NCBI RefSeq assembly: GCF_013450295.1
Contig: NZ_SKBR01000004.1
Span: 398,501-462,500, forward strand
DNA length: 64,000 nt
Direction of reading: 5' to 3'
Source: Streptomyces sp. AJS327
GTDB taxonomy: Bacteria > Actinomycetota > Actinomycetes > Streptomycetales > Streptomycetaceae
In this document: one piece after another, positions 41,375 through 51,249 of the stretch
Position numbering within the stretch: the first letter of the stretch is position 1
How the letters are laid out: each line of letters starts with the position of its first letter
Notes under the pieces: generated by a model
Database searches by the model: none
Told to the model about the DNA's origin: nothing
What the model saw: only the letters and a program-made list of their open reading frames with translations
Position numbers and translations under genes: made by a program

Positions 41375-42037
41375 ACACCGACGGCCGCCCCACGGCGGTG
41401 CGCGGGGCGTGCCCCCCGCACAGCCGGGGCGAGGAGCACCGCCAACCCAGAGTAGTTCGCCGGATCCCGACCGTTAAGGGGCGGTCTCCCGGATGGCGGG
41501 ATCCAGATTGGTCATTCCTGACCGGTTTTCTGGCATCGGTGTACGTGCGCGGGTCACGTGCCAACCGTGCGCCGGGGGCGGGCGGTCGGCCGAAATCGGC
41601 TGCGCGGGGCGCCGGGGCGCGTGCTCCGGCCGTGTGGCCGTGCGCCCGGGAATGCGCCTGTGCCGGGGGTCGTGGGGCCGCTTCCATGGAGAGTGCGTGG
41701 GTCGGCCCGCTGCACCTCGTCACCGCGCGGTCAGTGGGCTGGGGGACACCGTCGCCTCATTCCCCGCGGGCGACGGTTCGGTCCGGGGGGTGTGGAGCCC
41801 CCCGGACTGACAGTACGGACCGAAGTGTTCCGCTCCTCTTCCGGACGTGTCCAACTCCCCGCAACCATCCGGTAATTGGCCGAATGACATCGGTCGAATG
41901 AGGGGTGCCGGGTGCGGAGGCCAGCGGAATATGCCGCCCCCGGCGGGCCCGCGCCACGGTGGCCGAACCCGCCCCGCCCCCCTGCCGCACAGCATCCGCA
42001 CACCTCCCGCACGGCACTCTCATGGCAACATGACCGC
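41375..42037. other. Divergent intergenic region, no gene recognised
   Basis: A 663-base gap between two divergent genes. It must hold both promoters. Forward strand 41790-41900 is less GC-rich and contains a CGAATGA direct repeat (near 41880 and 41894), the most likely forward promoter zone. Forward frames are arginine-rich and not gene-like. Confidence 0.5.
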
Positions 42038-44209
42038 ATGCGTTGGTTGGTGGGGTGGAGCAGCACGGCAGCGGCCGGAACCGGTGCCGACCCCGACAGC
42101 GCCACCGTCCTGCCCGTCGGCGCCCACTCCCTGTGGGGCGACCCGGACCCGCTCTGGGCGGTCGGCGACTGGCGGCCCGACGAAGTACGCGTCATCCGGG
42201 CCGACTCCGGCAACCGCCTCGCGGTGCTGGGCAGTTGCGGTGCGACCGACGAGGAGCTGCGGGCCGGGCTGTACGCCGCGCGCGGCGGTGCCTTCCGTCA
42301 TCTGACCGCCTGGTCCGGCAGTTACACCGCCGTCGCCTGCGTCGGCCGCCGCCTCACCATCACCGGGGACCTCGCCGGGGCCCGCCCCGTCTTCCACACC
42401 CCCTGGGCGGGCGGCACCGCCTACGCCACCGCCGCGCTGCCGCTCGCCGACCTCATCGAGGCCCAACTCGACATCGGGCACCTAGCCGCCCTGCTGGCCT
42501 GCCCCGACGCCCCCGAGGCCCTCGGCGACGGCACGCCCTACGAGGGCGTCCGCCGGGTCCCGCCCGGGCACGCGCTGATCCTGCGGGACGGCAGCAGCCG
42601 CGAGATCGCCAGCTACGAACCCGCCGCCTCGCTCGTCGTCTCCGCGCCCACCGTCGAGACCGAGACCGCCGTCCAGGGTGTGCGCGACGCCCTGGTGGAG
42701 GCCGTCCGCACCCGGCTCGCCGCCCCCCGGCACGCCGCCGAGAGCGACTTCGACGCCGGTCCCGTCCCCGGCATGGGCCCCGCCGAACGCCGGGCGGCCC
42801 GTGGCGGCCCGGCCCCCGGCATCGGCGCCGACCTCTCCGGCGGCCCGGCATCCAGCACCCTCGCGCTGCTCGCCGCCGGACTCCCCGGCATGCCCGGCAC
42901 GGTGGCCGGGACCGGCGCCGCCGAGGCGGGCGAACGGCTGCTCGCGGTCACCTTCAACGACCAGGCGACCAGGCCCACTTCACCCTGGGAGCAGTCGGAC
43001 GCCCCGGGCGGCGTGACGCACCGTCCCTCCGGCCGGGACGCCGAACTCGAACGCGCCCGGGTGCTCGGCGACAACCCGCGCCTGCGCCACGTCATCGTCG
43101 CCGCCGGTGAAGAGGCCCTGCCCTACGCGGACCTGGAGAGCTTCCCGCTCACCGACGAGCCCGCCCCGGCGCTCATCCGCTCGGAACGCCACCGCGGTTG
43201 GCTCTCCTCCGGCAGCGCGGACCACTTCGTCGGGCACGGCGCCCGCCCCGTTCTCGACGCCCACCCGGCCCGTCTCGCCGACCTCCTCCTCGACCGAAGA
43301 CGACGCCATCTCCTGCGCCCCGTCACCGCGTTGGCGAAGGCCGAGGGCGTACCCGCCGGACGCAGCCTGCTCGTTCCGCTCACCGTGTACCGCGCCGCCC
43401 GCCGCCTCGCCCGCACCCCCTACCGGGACGGCGTCTACGACACGGCCGCCCGGCTCCGGCAGGGCGACATCCCGGTGTGGAACGGCGAGAGCGCGGTGGA
43501 CGCCTCGGTGGCCGCGCTCACCTGGTGCCGTCCCGGCCCGGCCGCCCGCTGGCTCACCGGCGAGGCGCTGGCCCAGGTGTCCCTCCGCCTGGAGGCCGCC
43601 GCGCACGCCCGTCCCTCCATCGAGCGGCCCGGCGAACGCCGGGCCCGCGCCGCCCTCGCCCGGCAGGCCGCCGACCACCGGATCTTCGAGCAGGCCGCCG
43701 AGGTGCGCGGCCAGCGGCTGCACGCCCCGTTCTACGACAACCAGGTGGTGCGCGCGGCCCGCGCGCTGCCACAGGCCCTGCGCGTCAAACCGGGCGCCCG
43801 CGCCTCCGTGCTGCGCGCGGTGCTCGCCGGAGCGGGGGTGCACGACCTGCCGCTCGGCTGGGGCGCCCCCTCGCACGCCGCGCAGACCGCCGCCGTCCGC
43901 GCCGGACTGCGGCTGGCCGCCGACGACCTGATGGAGCTGTTCGCGGCGCCGCTGCTCGCCGACGCCGGGCTGATCGAGGCCCGGGTGGTGCGCCAGGCCA
44001 TCCGCGCGGTCGCGGACGCCGCCGCCGAGTCACCGGACGCCGAGGGCGCCTGCCTCCCGCTGGACGGCATCGCGGACCTGGTCTCCACCGAGCTGTGGCT
44101 CCGCCGCCTGATGGCCCGGCGCGGCAGCTGCTGGACGGGCGCCGCCGCCCCACGGCAGCGGGCCGGTGCGGGCGGGGTGGCCCCCGCCCCCCAACGCCCC
44201 GCCCTCTGA
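42038..44209 (+). CDS. Asparagine-synthetase-like protein, degenerate active sites
   Basis: A 723-residue protein with asparagine synthetase B layout: an Ntn-like N-terminal half (GAFRHLTAWSGSYTAVAC, DLAGARPVFHT) and a synthetase half (YEGVRRVPPGHALIL, ADLSGGPASSTLALLAAG, APFYDNQVVRAARALPQALRVKP). The glutaminase Cys after Met is missing (MRWLVGW), and the PP-loop S-G-G-x-D-S reads SGGPASS, with Asp replaced. It therefore probably cannot use glutamine and may have altered ATP chemistry. Relatives include lasso-peptide cyclases, but there is no precursor, B1 or protease gene nearby. The ATG at 42038 is the first that fits the conserved MRWLVGW start. Internal Gly/Ala-rich insertions flank the PP-loop. 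Confidence 0.78.
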   Translation: MRWLVGWSSTAAAGTGADPDSATVLPVGAHSLWGDPDPLWAVGDWRPDEVRVIRADSGNRLAVLGSCGATDEELRAGLYAARGGAFRHLTAWSGSYTAVACVGRRLTITGDLAGARPVFHTPWAGGTAYATAALPLADLIEAQLDIGHLAALLACPDAPEALGDGTPYEGVRRVPPGHALILRDGSSREIASYEPAASLVVSAPTVETETAVQGVRDALVEAVRTRLAAPRHAAESDFDAGPVPGMGPAERRAARGGPAPGIGADLSGGPASSTLALLAAGLPGMPGTVAGTGAAEAGERLLAVTFNDQATRPTSPWEQSDAPGGVTHRPSGRDAELERARVLGDNPRLRHVIVAAGEEALPYADLESFPLTDEPAPALIRSERHRGWLSSGSADHFVGHGARPVLDAHPARLADLLLDRRRRHLLRPVTALAKAEGVPAGRSLLVPLTVYRAARRLARTPYRDGVYDTAARLRQGDIPVWNGESAVDASVAALTWCRPGPAARWLTGEALAQVSLRLEAAAHARPSIERPGERRARAALARQAADHRIFEQAAEVRGQRLHAPFYDNQVVRAARALPQALRVKPGARASVLRAVLAGAGVHDLPLGWGAPSHAAQTAAVRAGLRLAADDLMELFAAPLLADAGLIEARVVRQAIRAVADAAAESPDAEGACLPLDGIADLVSTELWLRRLMARRGSCWTGAAAPRQRAGAGGVAPAPQRPAL

Positions 44210-44432
44210 GGGGCGTTGACCGGGAACGGCCTCCGCGGCTCGGACGCCCGTGGGCTGAGGCCCGTAGCTGGTGCCCGTGCGCCGTGGTCCGCCGCGTCCC
44301 TCGCCGTCCTCCGTCGCTGACCCGGTTCGGCGTGGAGCCGCGCTGACGCCGGTTGGCCGCCGGGCCCGGCGGCCGCCCGTCGCCCCGGAAATCGCTCGCC
44401 GTGGACCGAGTCGGCGTGCTGGGGTGGTGCGG

Positions 44433-45410
44433 ATGACCACTTCCCCGTACGGCGACGCCGCGCCCGAACCCGAACCCGAACCGGCCGCCGCCGACCCGCT
44501 GGACGACCCGGAACCACCGCCCTCCGAACCCTCGCCCGCCGCGCTCGACTGGGCCTTCGAACGGCTGGCCAAGGCGAGCCCGGCCTCCGGCGCCACCGTG
44601 CGGACGGTCCGCCGGCTCGACGGCGGCAGCCACGCCTCCACCCACCTCCTGGAGACCGACGATCCCGAACAGAGCGCCGTCCTGAGGCGGTTCGGGCCCG
44701 GAGACGACGCCGCGGCGCGGGAGGCGCGGGTTCTCGACGCGCTGGACGGACTGGACGGGTTCGCCCCGCGCCTGCTGGGCGCCGACCCGCACGGCGAACG
44801 GTGCGGCGTCCCCGCCGTCCTGATCAGCCGCCTCCCCGGGTGGGCCGACATCACCCCCGACGATCCGGAGCGCGCCGCCGCCGAACTGGGACGCGCCCTC
44901 GCGCGGCTGCACGCCGTGCCGGGCGCTCGGCTCACCGGTCTCCGCGACGGTATGGCCGCCCCCCGCAGCGTGACCGGACCGGCCGCCGTGGCGCTTGCCG
45001 GGCAGCGCGACCGACTCGCCGCGCAGCCCCGGGTGTTGACGCACTTCGACTACTGGTCGGGCAACGTGCTGTGGCGGGAGGGCGCCCTCACAGGGGTGGT
45101 CGACTGGTCCGGCGCGGGCCTCGCCCCGCGCGGCTTCGACATCGGCTGGCTCCGCCTCGACCTCGCACTGCTGCACGGCCCGGACACCACGACCGTCGAC
45201 ACCTTCACCGCCGCCTACCGGACGGCGTCCGGGGTGTCCCCGCCCGACGCGGAACTCTGGGATCTGTACAGCGTCGCCCGCGGTCACCGCACCGTCGAGA
45301 CCTGGGTGCCGAACTACGCGGACCTCGGCCGACTCGACCTGGACGCCGCCGAGTTGCGTCGCCGCCACACCGGCTGGTCGGAACGCTGCCTCGACGCCGT
45401 CCGCCCCTGA
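44433..45410 (+). CDS. APH-fold phosphotransferase
   Basis: A 325-residue protein of the aminoglycoside phosphotransferase / choline kinase fold. Brenner's motif HFDYWSGNVLW (H-x-D-x4-N) and the metal-binding VVDWSGAG (D-W) are present, preceded by VPAVLISRLPGW (hinge) and RRLDGGSHASTHLLE (nucleotide loop). The first 40 residues are acidic and Pro-rich, with a small EPEPEP repeat encoded by tandem GAACCC. Substrate unknown: it could be a small alcohol, sugar or antibiotic. The ATG at 44433 is chosen at the boundary of sensible sequence; upstream frame is arginine-rich. It follows the Asn-synthetase-like gene by 223 bp. Confidence 0.87.
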   Translation: MTTSPYGDAAPEPEPEPAAADPLDDPEPPPSEPSPAALDWAFERLAKASPASGATVRTVRRLDGGSHASTHLLETDDPEQSAVLRRFGPGDDAAAREARVLDALDGLDGFAPRLLGADPHGERCGVPAVLISRLPGWADITPDDPERAAAELGRALARLHAVPGARLTGLRDGMAAPRSVTGPAAVALAGQRDRLAAQPRVLTHFDYWSGNVLWREGALTGVVDWSGAGLAPRGFDIGWLRLDLALLHGPDTTTVDTFTAAYRTASGVSPPDAELWDLYSVARGHRTVETWVPNYADLGRLDLDAAELRRRHTGWSERCLDAVRP

Positions 45411-45494
45411 CCCCGCTTCCCGCCCCCCCCCGTTCCGCTCCGCCCCGGATGACGGGCTCGCGGTACCCCCGCCGGGCCACGTGGGGAGTTGGCC

Positions 45495-45526
45495 GGGTGC
45501 GGCCCCGCACGCGCGGGGCCGCACCC
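45495..45526. terminator. Strong hairpin terminator
   Basis: Perfect 14-bp arms, GGGTGCGGCCCCGC and GCGGGGCCGCACCC, enclose a 4-nt loop. It lies 84 nt after the APH-fold gene and before the GrpB gene. Confidence 0.8.
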
Positions 45527-45672
45527 CTCGGCCGCCGAGTCACCTCCCGGTTCCAACAACCCCTCTCGTAGGGCCGGTTCCGTGACACGGCCGCGCCCCG
45601 GCCTTCCCCGGCCAGGCGCCATCCGGCCCGCCGCCGACGCCCGTCCCTGGTCCTCGACGGCGGTGGCGGTTC

Positions 45673-46269
45673 ATGCTGGCGGGCATGCCCTTCCCCGATG
45701 AGCCACACCTGGTCGCCGTGCTGGACTACCAGCCCCGGTGGGTGGCCGACTTCGAGCGACTGGCCGGGACACTGCGCGACGCGCTGGGCGACCAGGCCCG
45801 CGCGATCGACCACGTCGGGTCCACCGCCGTACCCGGACTGGCCGCGAAGGACTGCGTGGACGCCCAGGTCCTCGTCGACGACATCGAGGAGGACCGGCAG
45901 GTCGCCCTCCTGGCCGCCATCGGCTTCCGCTGCCGCCCGGAGCCCTGGAACCGCACGGAGACCTCCTCCGGACAGGAGTGCCGGAAGCTGGTGTTCGCGC
46001 CGCCGATCGGCGCCCGCCGGTGCAACGTCCACCTGCGACGCCTGGACGGCCCCAACGCCCGCTTCGCGCTCCTCTTCCGTGACTACCTGCGCGCCGACGG
46101 AACGGCCCGTCAGGGGTGGGGCGACTTCAAGAAGCGCCTGGCGCTCAGCGTGCCCGACCTCTCCGACAACGGGCAGATCAAGGCCCCCGCCACGACCGTA
46201 CTGATGGCGGCGGCCGAACGCTGGGCCACCGAGACCGGCTGGCGCCCCGCCCCCCGCCGGACCACCTGA
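45673..46269 (+). CDS. GrpB-family protein (nucleotidyltransferase-like)
   Basis: A 198-residue protein whose core (VAVLDYQPRWVADFERLAGTLRDAL, then IDHVGSTAVPGLAAKDCVDAQVLV) is the GrpB domain, a divergent nucleotidyltransferase fold with G-S-T-A-V-P-G-L and D-x-x-V as the active-site strip. The C-terminus (FALLFRDYLRADGTARQGWGDFKKRLA) is also typical. Function is unknown in most species. An ATG 12 nt downstream is an alternative start. Confidence 0.9.
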   Translation: MLAGMPFPDEPHLVAVLDYQPRWVADFERLAGTLRDALGDQARAIDHVGSTAVPGLAAKDCVDAQVLVDDIEEDRQVALLAAIGFRCRPEPWNRTETSSGQECRKLVFAPPIGARRCNVHLRRLDGPNARFALLFRDYLRADGTARQGWGDFKKRLALSVPDLSDNGQIKAPATTVLMAAAERWATETGWRPAPRRTT

Positions 46270-46270
46270 G

Positions 46271-46295
46271 GCGGTGCTCGCCGAGCGGGCACCGC
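46271..46295. terminator. Hairpin between convergent grpB-like and AfsR-like genes
   Basis: Arms GCGGTGC and GCACCGC (7 bp) with an 11-nt loop begin 2 nt after the GrpB stop. A weak bidirectional terminator is the best reading. Confidence 0.45.
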
Positions 46296-46356
46296 TCAGG
46301 CACCGCCACCCCCGACCGCAGGCTGCGGCGCCAACGACCGGACACCAGGGATCAGT

Positions 46357-49300
46357 TCACTGGGGGACAGTCGACGGACCACCGTGGCCCAGCGGTTGGC
46401 GGGCAGCGCGACGCTCGGCGCGGGAGGCGGCGAGGGTCTCCAGCAGACCGACGACCTCGCGCAGCCGACGCTCACGCTCCTCGGTCCCGATCGGCTCCGC
46501 ATGCCACATCCCCTCCCCGCCGGGCTCCCGCCCGGACGGACCGTCCGTCGTTCCCGTGGACCGCGCCGCCGGTACCGGCGGCGCGGTGGGGGGAGGCAGG
46601 GATCCGCGGATCCGCCGGGCCAGCCGCGTGTCGGGCACGTGCCCCGGTGGGCAGTCCAGGTGCCGGTCGGCCAGGTACAGCAACTTCCGTACGAGCACGC
46701 CGACGTCTGAGTCCGGAACGGCGACCGCGCGCGGCGCCGAGGTCGACGGCGCGGCCGCCGCGCCGGAACCGGTCGCGCACGCCGGGGGGTCGGTTGCGCC
46801 GTCGCCCAACATCCGGGCGGATAGGGCTTCTTCGGCGGTCAGGCAGGTGTCCACAACGACCGCCGCCGTACTCACCAGGACGTGGCCGAAGAAGCGCTCG
46901 GGGAAGTCGGACCGCAGCGTGAGCCGCAGCGTGCGGCCGACCCGCTCCAGCGCGTCCCCGGCCGGGCTCTCCAGCGCGGTGATCCGCGCGTCCAGCACGC
47001 CCATCGCCACCCACATGACGTGTGGCGGGGTGCCCTGGCAGGCGTGGCCCCAGGCCGCGTCCCGCAGTACCCGGGCCCGGGCCAACTCCCCCCGGTCCAG
47101 GGCGATCAGGGATCGCAGATAGGACGCGAAACCCATGGTGTCCGCGATGCCCAGGCTCTCCGCGTCCTCCAGCGCCCGCTCCGCGAGCCGGTCGGCGCGG
47201 TCCGCCTCGCCCTCCGCGTACCAGATGTCGGCGATCCGGACGAGGATCATCGGGATCTCCGTCCGGACACCCAACTCCCGTGCGTGCCGCATCGCCTCCG
47301 CGTACTCCGCACGCGCCGTCGGGAAGTCGCCCCGCGCGAAGGCGAGTTCGGCACGCACCCCACACGCCTGGCAGAGCAGCCACCGGTCCCCACTCGCCCG
47401 GGAGACCGCCTCCAGCTCCGACATGTCCGAAGGTACGAGCGGGCGCCCGGTGGGTGAGGTGACGTGGATGTGGGCGCGGAAGAGGAGCACCGCGGCGACG
47501 TCCCAGTCCCTGCCGTACTGACGGCAGTTCTCCACACACGTCTCCATCCGGCGGACCACGGAGGCCGGACCCTCCAGCAGGAACGCCATGAACGGCCAGA
47601 GGATGCCGGGAAACCGCGCCGACTCCGGTCCGGGCGTCTCGTACCGCTCCAGCAACGCCTGTGCGCCCCTGGCGTGCTCCTCGGAGCCGAGAAGCACCTG
47701 GCTGTACTGCTCCGCCAGCAGGAAGTAGCTCAGCAACTGGAGTTGGCGGTAGTCCGACTCCTGCGCCGCGTCGCGGTCCTCGGACCGGGCGGGGAACGAC
47801 TCCATGATCCGGTGGATCCACTGGGCGCCCTCGTCACGGTAGTTACGCAGCCACCAGAACCAGCCGACGGCCAGGGCGAAACGGGCCGCCGTGGCGTGGT
47901 CGCCGCACCGGATGGTGCGGTGCAGCGCCGCCCGGATGTTGTCCAGATCGGCCTCCAGCCGCCACATCCAGTCGAGTTGCTCGGCCGAACGGACACGTGG
48001 TTCGGCGGCCGAGACGAACCGCAGCATCTGTGCGGTGTGCCGCTCCTCCGCCGCGGACCGCTCCGCCGGATGCTCCGCTGCGCGGTCGCGCGCGTACTCG
48101 TGGATCGTCTCCAGCATGCGGTAGCGGACACCGGCGGCCCCCGCGTCCCGGTGCTGGTCCGCGACGAGGATGGACTTGTCCACCAGCGAACCCACGAGGT
48201 CCAGCACCGCCCCCTCCGGCAGGTCCTCGTCCGCGCACACCGCCTCCGCCGCGGCCAGCACACAGCCACCGGAGAACACCGACAGCCGCCGCACGACCGT
48301 GCGTTCGGCCTCGTCCAGCAGATCCCAGGACCAGTCGACCACCGCCCGCAGCGTCTGCTGCCGGGGGAGCACCGTGCGGCTGCCGCCGGTCAGCAGCCGG
48401 AAACGGTCGTCCAGCCGGTCCGCTATCTGGCGCGGCGCGAGCGACCGCAGGCGCGCGGCGGCGAGTTCGATCGCGAGCGGCAGCCCGTCCAGCCTCCGGC
48501 AGATCTCGCCGACGGCGGCCGGATCGTTCTCCACCCGGAACCCCGCGCGGGCGGCGGCACCCCGCTCGGCGAACAACCGGTACGCCGACTCCGGCCGCAG
48601 CGGTTCCACCGGGCGCACCGTCTCGCCCTGGATGTTCAACGGCTCCCGGCTGGTGGCCAGTACCGTCACGTCGGGGCAGTGCGCCAGCAGTGTCTCCGCG
48701 AACCGGGCCGCCGCGTCGATGACGTGCTCGCAGTTGTCGAGGATCAGCAACAGACGCCGATGCGCGCAGTGTTCGAGTAGCCGCGCCAGCGCCTCGTGTC
48801 CCGCCTGCCCCCGTGGGCCCGGCGTCGCTCCCGGCGTCTGTGGACCCGGCCAGCCACCGTCCGAGGACCCGCGCCCCGCCCCGTGGTTCGCCCGGCCCCC
48901 CGACGCCGTTCGGCCGGAGGGGTCGGGCGGGGCGGGCGTGGCGGATGGACCGGGGGAGGCCGTCGCCGAACCGGTCCCGGCGCCGGGGGCGTTGGTGCCG
49001 TCGACCGGAGTCACACCGCTCCGGTCTGGCGCGACGGGCTCCATCGCGCCCTCCACAGACGGGAGTTCGGACACGATGCGGTCGGCCGTGGAGGCTTCGG
49101 ACGTCGCCGGACTCCCGTACGCGGCGGCCGCGCCGTGTGCCGCCTGCGATCCCTGGGCGCCCTGGCTTCCCTGCGTCCCCTGCGCGAGCAGCGCCGTCTC
49201 CCGTCGTCCGACGGCGCTGAGCGCCGCACCCGGCAGCGCTGAGGCGTGGTCGAGCGGGGCCAGCCCCACGAACCAGACGCCGTCCGGATAGTGCTCGGCC

Positions 49301-50964
49301 AGCGCCGTCGCGGTCTGTTCGGCCAGGCGGGTCTTGCCGGAGCCGCCCGACCCGGTGAGCGTCACCAGCCGCGTGCCGAGAAGTTCCGCGCTCAGCGAGG
49401 CGAGTTCGTCCTCCCGGCCGACGAAACTCGTGAGCCGTTCCTGGACGTTGCCCGGGGTGCGCCGGGGCCGGACGCCCGTCCGCCGCGCCGCCTCGCCCAC
49501 TCCGCCGTCCACCCCGCCGGTCCCCGACCGCTGCGGCGCCCCCACCACCGTGCCCCGCGCCTCGACGGCAGGACGACCCCCAACACCGGTGCCGGGGACG
49601 ATCGTTGACGGACTCGGCGGGTCCGCCTCCGGCCTCGGAACCGGGGAGGACCGGGACGCCCGGCTCCGTTCGCGCCGCCCCGGCCGAAGGGTCTCCGGCC
49701 GCTGGGCTCCAGGGGCCGCCCCGTCGGCGTCCGGGTACGCCTCCGGGACCGGGCGGACGCTCGCGAACGGAGGTGGCTCCGGATCCGCGTGCGGTTCCGT
49801 CGCCGGGGAGGCGCCCTCGGTAGGATCAGGGCCGAGCCCGGTCTCCGAGGGCCCTCCGGGCCCTCCGACGATCCGCGACTCCGCGCGTATTCGCGCCTGT
49901 TGGAAGGTCCCCGGAGTCGAGGAGGAGCCACCGGACCACGGGGCCTCGGTCACTCCCGCGCCCTCCGGCAGCCCCACGGTCTCCGCTCGCCTCGTGGTCT
50001 CCGGCGATCCGGCGGCCTCCCTCGCGCCGCCCGAGTCCGAGACATCCTCGACGGGGGTGGACCCGGAGCCCTCCGGGAGCCTCAACTCCCCCTCGGTAGG
50101 GGCGATGTCGTGGGACGACGCGCCCCGCGTCGGCACGGCCCCTTCGCCGCCGTCCGAACCTCCGGGCCGCGCGCACCAACCGGACAGCCCCACGGGGCCA
50201 CGTGCGCCTTCGGCGAACTCCGGCTCACCCCGCAACAACCCCGCGTGCAGGGCCCGCAGTTCCGGCCCGGGATCGGCGCCGAGCCGCTCCGCGATGGCCC
50301 GGCGCACCGACTCGTAGGTCTCCAGCGCCTCGGCGGTACGCCCCACCGCGTGCAACGCCCGCATCAACAAGGCCCGCACCGGCTCGTCCAGCGGCTGCTC
50401 AGTCACCAACTCCCTCAGTTCCGGCAGAACATGAGAGGCGCGGCCGAGCGCGAGATCGGCCGCTATCCGCCGCCGCACCGCGCCCGCCCGCAGTGCCGAG
50501 GCGCGCGCCGCCACCGAGGTCCGGTCCGGGAGGTCGGCCAGTGCCGGTCCCCGCCAGAGCCCGAGTGCCGTACGCAACACCTCGGCGGCGTACTGGGGTT
50601 CGCCCCGCGCCAGGGCACGATCCCCCTCGTGGACGAGCCGTTGGAAGCGGAAGAGGTCCACCTCCTCCGGGTTGGCGCGCAGTCGGTAGCCACCGGGCAG
50701 CGACTCCACCGCCTCCCTGCCCAGCGCCCTGCGCAGCCGCGCGACCAGCGCCTGCAAGGCCGCCGGGGCGTCCTCGGGCTGCGAGTCCGCGCCCGCCCAG
50801 ACCTCCTCGATCAGCTCCTGGACCGGCACGGCGCCCCCACCGTCCGCCCGCAACGCGAGCGCCGCGAGCAGCGTCCGGAGCCGCTGACCGCGTAGCGACA
50901 CCCGTTCGCCCTGTTCGTCTCGCGCCTCGGATGGGCCCAGGATCAGATAGCGCACGCCCCCCAT
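46357..50964 (-). CDS. AfsR/SARP-type BTAD-NB-ARC-TPR regulator
   Basis: A 1,535-residue cytoplasmic regulator. Residues 1-95 are a winged-helix DNA-binding domain (RYLILGPSEARDEQGERVSLRGQRLRTLLAALALRA in parts, ending GGYRLRAN). A BTAD helical domain covers about 100-245 (VDLFRFQRLVHEGDRALARGEPQYA onward). About 250 disordered residues follow. The NB-ARC ATPase has SFVGREDEL, Walker A GSGGSGKTRL near 540 and Walker B LLLILDNCEH near 741, with TSREPL (sensor) after it. The rest is TPR-like. The gap between Walker A and B contains about 110 extra disordered residues (GSQGAQGSQAAHG), longer than in AfsR. The ATG at 50964 gives the usual RYLILGP start. It is likely a pathway activator gated by nucleotide and a TPR-bound signal. 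Confidence 0.9.
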   Translation of the reverse strand: MGGVRYLILGPSEARDEQGERVSLRGQRLRTLLAALALRADGGGAVPVQELIEEVWAGADSQPEDAPAALQALVARLRRALGREAVESLPGGYRLRANPEEVDLFRFQRLVHEGDRALARGEPQYAAEVLRTALGLWRGPALADLPDRTSVAARASALRAGAVRRRIAADLALGRASHVLPELRELVTEQPLDEPVRALLMRALHAVGRTAEALETYESVRRAIAERLGADPGPELRALHAGLLRGEPEFAEGARGPVGLSGWCARPGGSDGGEGAVPTRGASSHDIAPTEGELRLPEGSGSTPVEDVSDSGGAREAAGSPETTRRAETVGLPEGAGVTEAPWSGGSSSTPGTFQQARIRAESRIVGGPGGPSETGLGPDPTEGASPATEPHADPEPPPFASVRPVPEAYPDADGAAPGAQRPETLRPGRRERSRASRSSPVPRPEADPPSPSTIVPGTGVGGRPAVEARGTVVGAPQRSGTGGVDGGVGEAARRTGVRPRRTPGNVQERLTSFVGREDELASLSAELLGTRLVTLTGSGGSGKTRLAEQTATALAEHYPDGVWFVGLAPLDHASALPGAALSAVGRRETALLAQGTQGSQGAQGSQAAHGAAAAYGSPATSEASTADRIVSELPSVEGAMEPVAPDRSGVTPVDGTNAPGAGTGSATASPGPSATPAPPDPSGRTASGGRANHGAGRGSSDGGWPGPQTPGATPGPRGQAGHEALARLLEHCAHRRLLLILDNCEHVIDAAARFAETLLAHCPDVTVLATSREPLNIQGETVRPVEPLRPESAYRLFAERGAAARAGFRVENDPAAVGEICRRLDGLPLAIELAAARLRSLAPRQIADRLDDRFRLLTGGSRTVLPRQQTLRAVVDWSWDLLDEAERTVVRRLSVFSGGCVLAAAEAVCADEDLPEGAVLDLVGSLVDKSILVADQHRDAGAAGVRYRMLETIHEYARDRAAEHPAERSAAEERHTAQMLRFVSAAEPRVRSAEQLDWMWRLEADLDNIRAALHRTIRCGDHATAARFALAVGWFWWLRNYRDEGAQWIHRIMESFPARSEDRDAAQESDYRQLQLLSYFLLAEQYSQVLLGSEEHARGAQALLERYETPGPESARFPGILWPFMAFLLEGPASVVRRMETCVENCRQYGRDWDVAAVLLFRAHIHVTSPTGRPLVPSDMSELEAVSRASGDRWLLCQACGVRAELAFARGDFPTARAEYAEAMRHARELGVRTEIPMILVRIADIWYAEGEADRADRLAERALEDAESLGIADTMGFASYLRSLIALDRGELARARVLRDAAWGHACQGTPPHVMWVAMGVLDARITALESPAGDALERVGRTLRLTLRSDFPERFFGHVLVSTAAVVVDTCLTAEEALSARMLGDGATDPPACATGSGAAAAPSTSAPRAVAVPDSDVGVLVRKLLYLADRHLDCPPGHVPDTRLARRIRGSLPPPTAPPVPAARSTGTTDGPSGREPGGEGMWHAEPIGTEERERRLREVVGLLETLAASRAERRAARQPLGHGGPSTVPQ

Positions 50965-51249
50965 TGTCGCCGAGCGCCGTCCGAACGCCGCTGGATTTCT
51001 GCCCGGACGCCCCTTCCGCCCGGCGGCTCCGGCCCGGGGCGCCCGCATCCGCGAGCACCGCCCCGCGACGGCGGACGGCGGAGAACCGGACCGAGCGCGA
51101 TCGCAAGAGCGGGACGGGCGCGACGCGACGCGCACCCGTCCCCGAACAGGCCCCGCACGCCGACCCACTGGGGAACGTGCGCGTGCCTGCCCGCCTCCGG
51201 ACGCGGACCGCGCCGGAAGTCACCCTCTTCGCCAGCATGTCCAGCGGCG

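Noticed and set aside
42038..44209. Lasso-peptide cyclase
   Set aside because: No precursor peptide, RiPP recognition element or leader peptidase gene nearby, and the PP-loop is altered; kept only as an Asn-synthetase-like protein.
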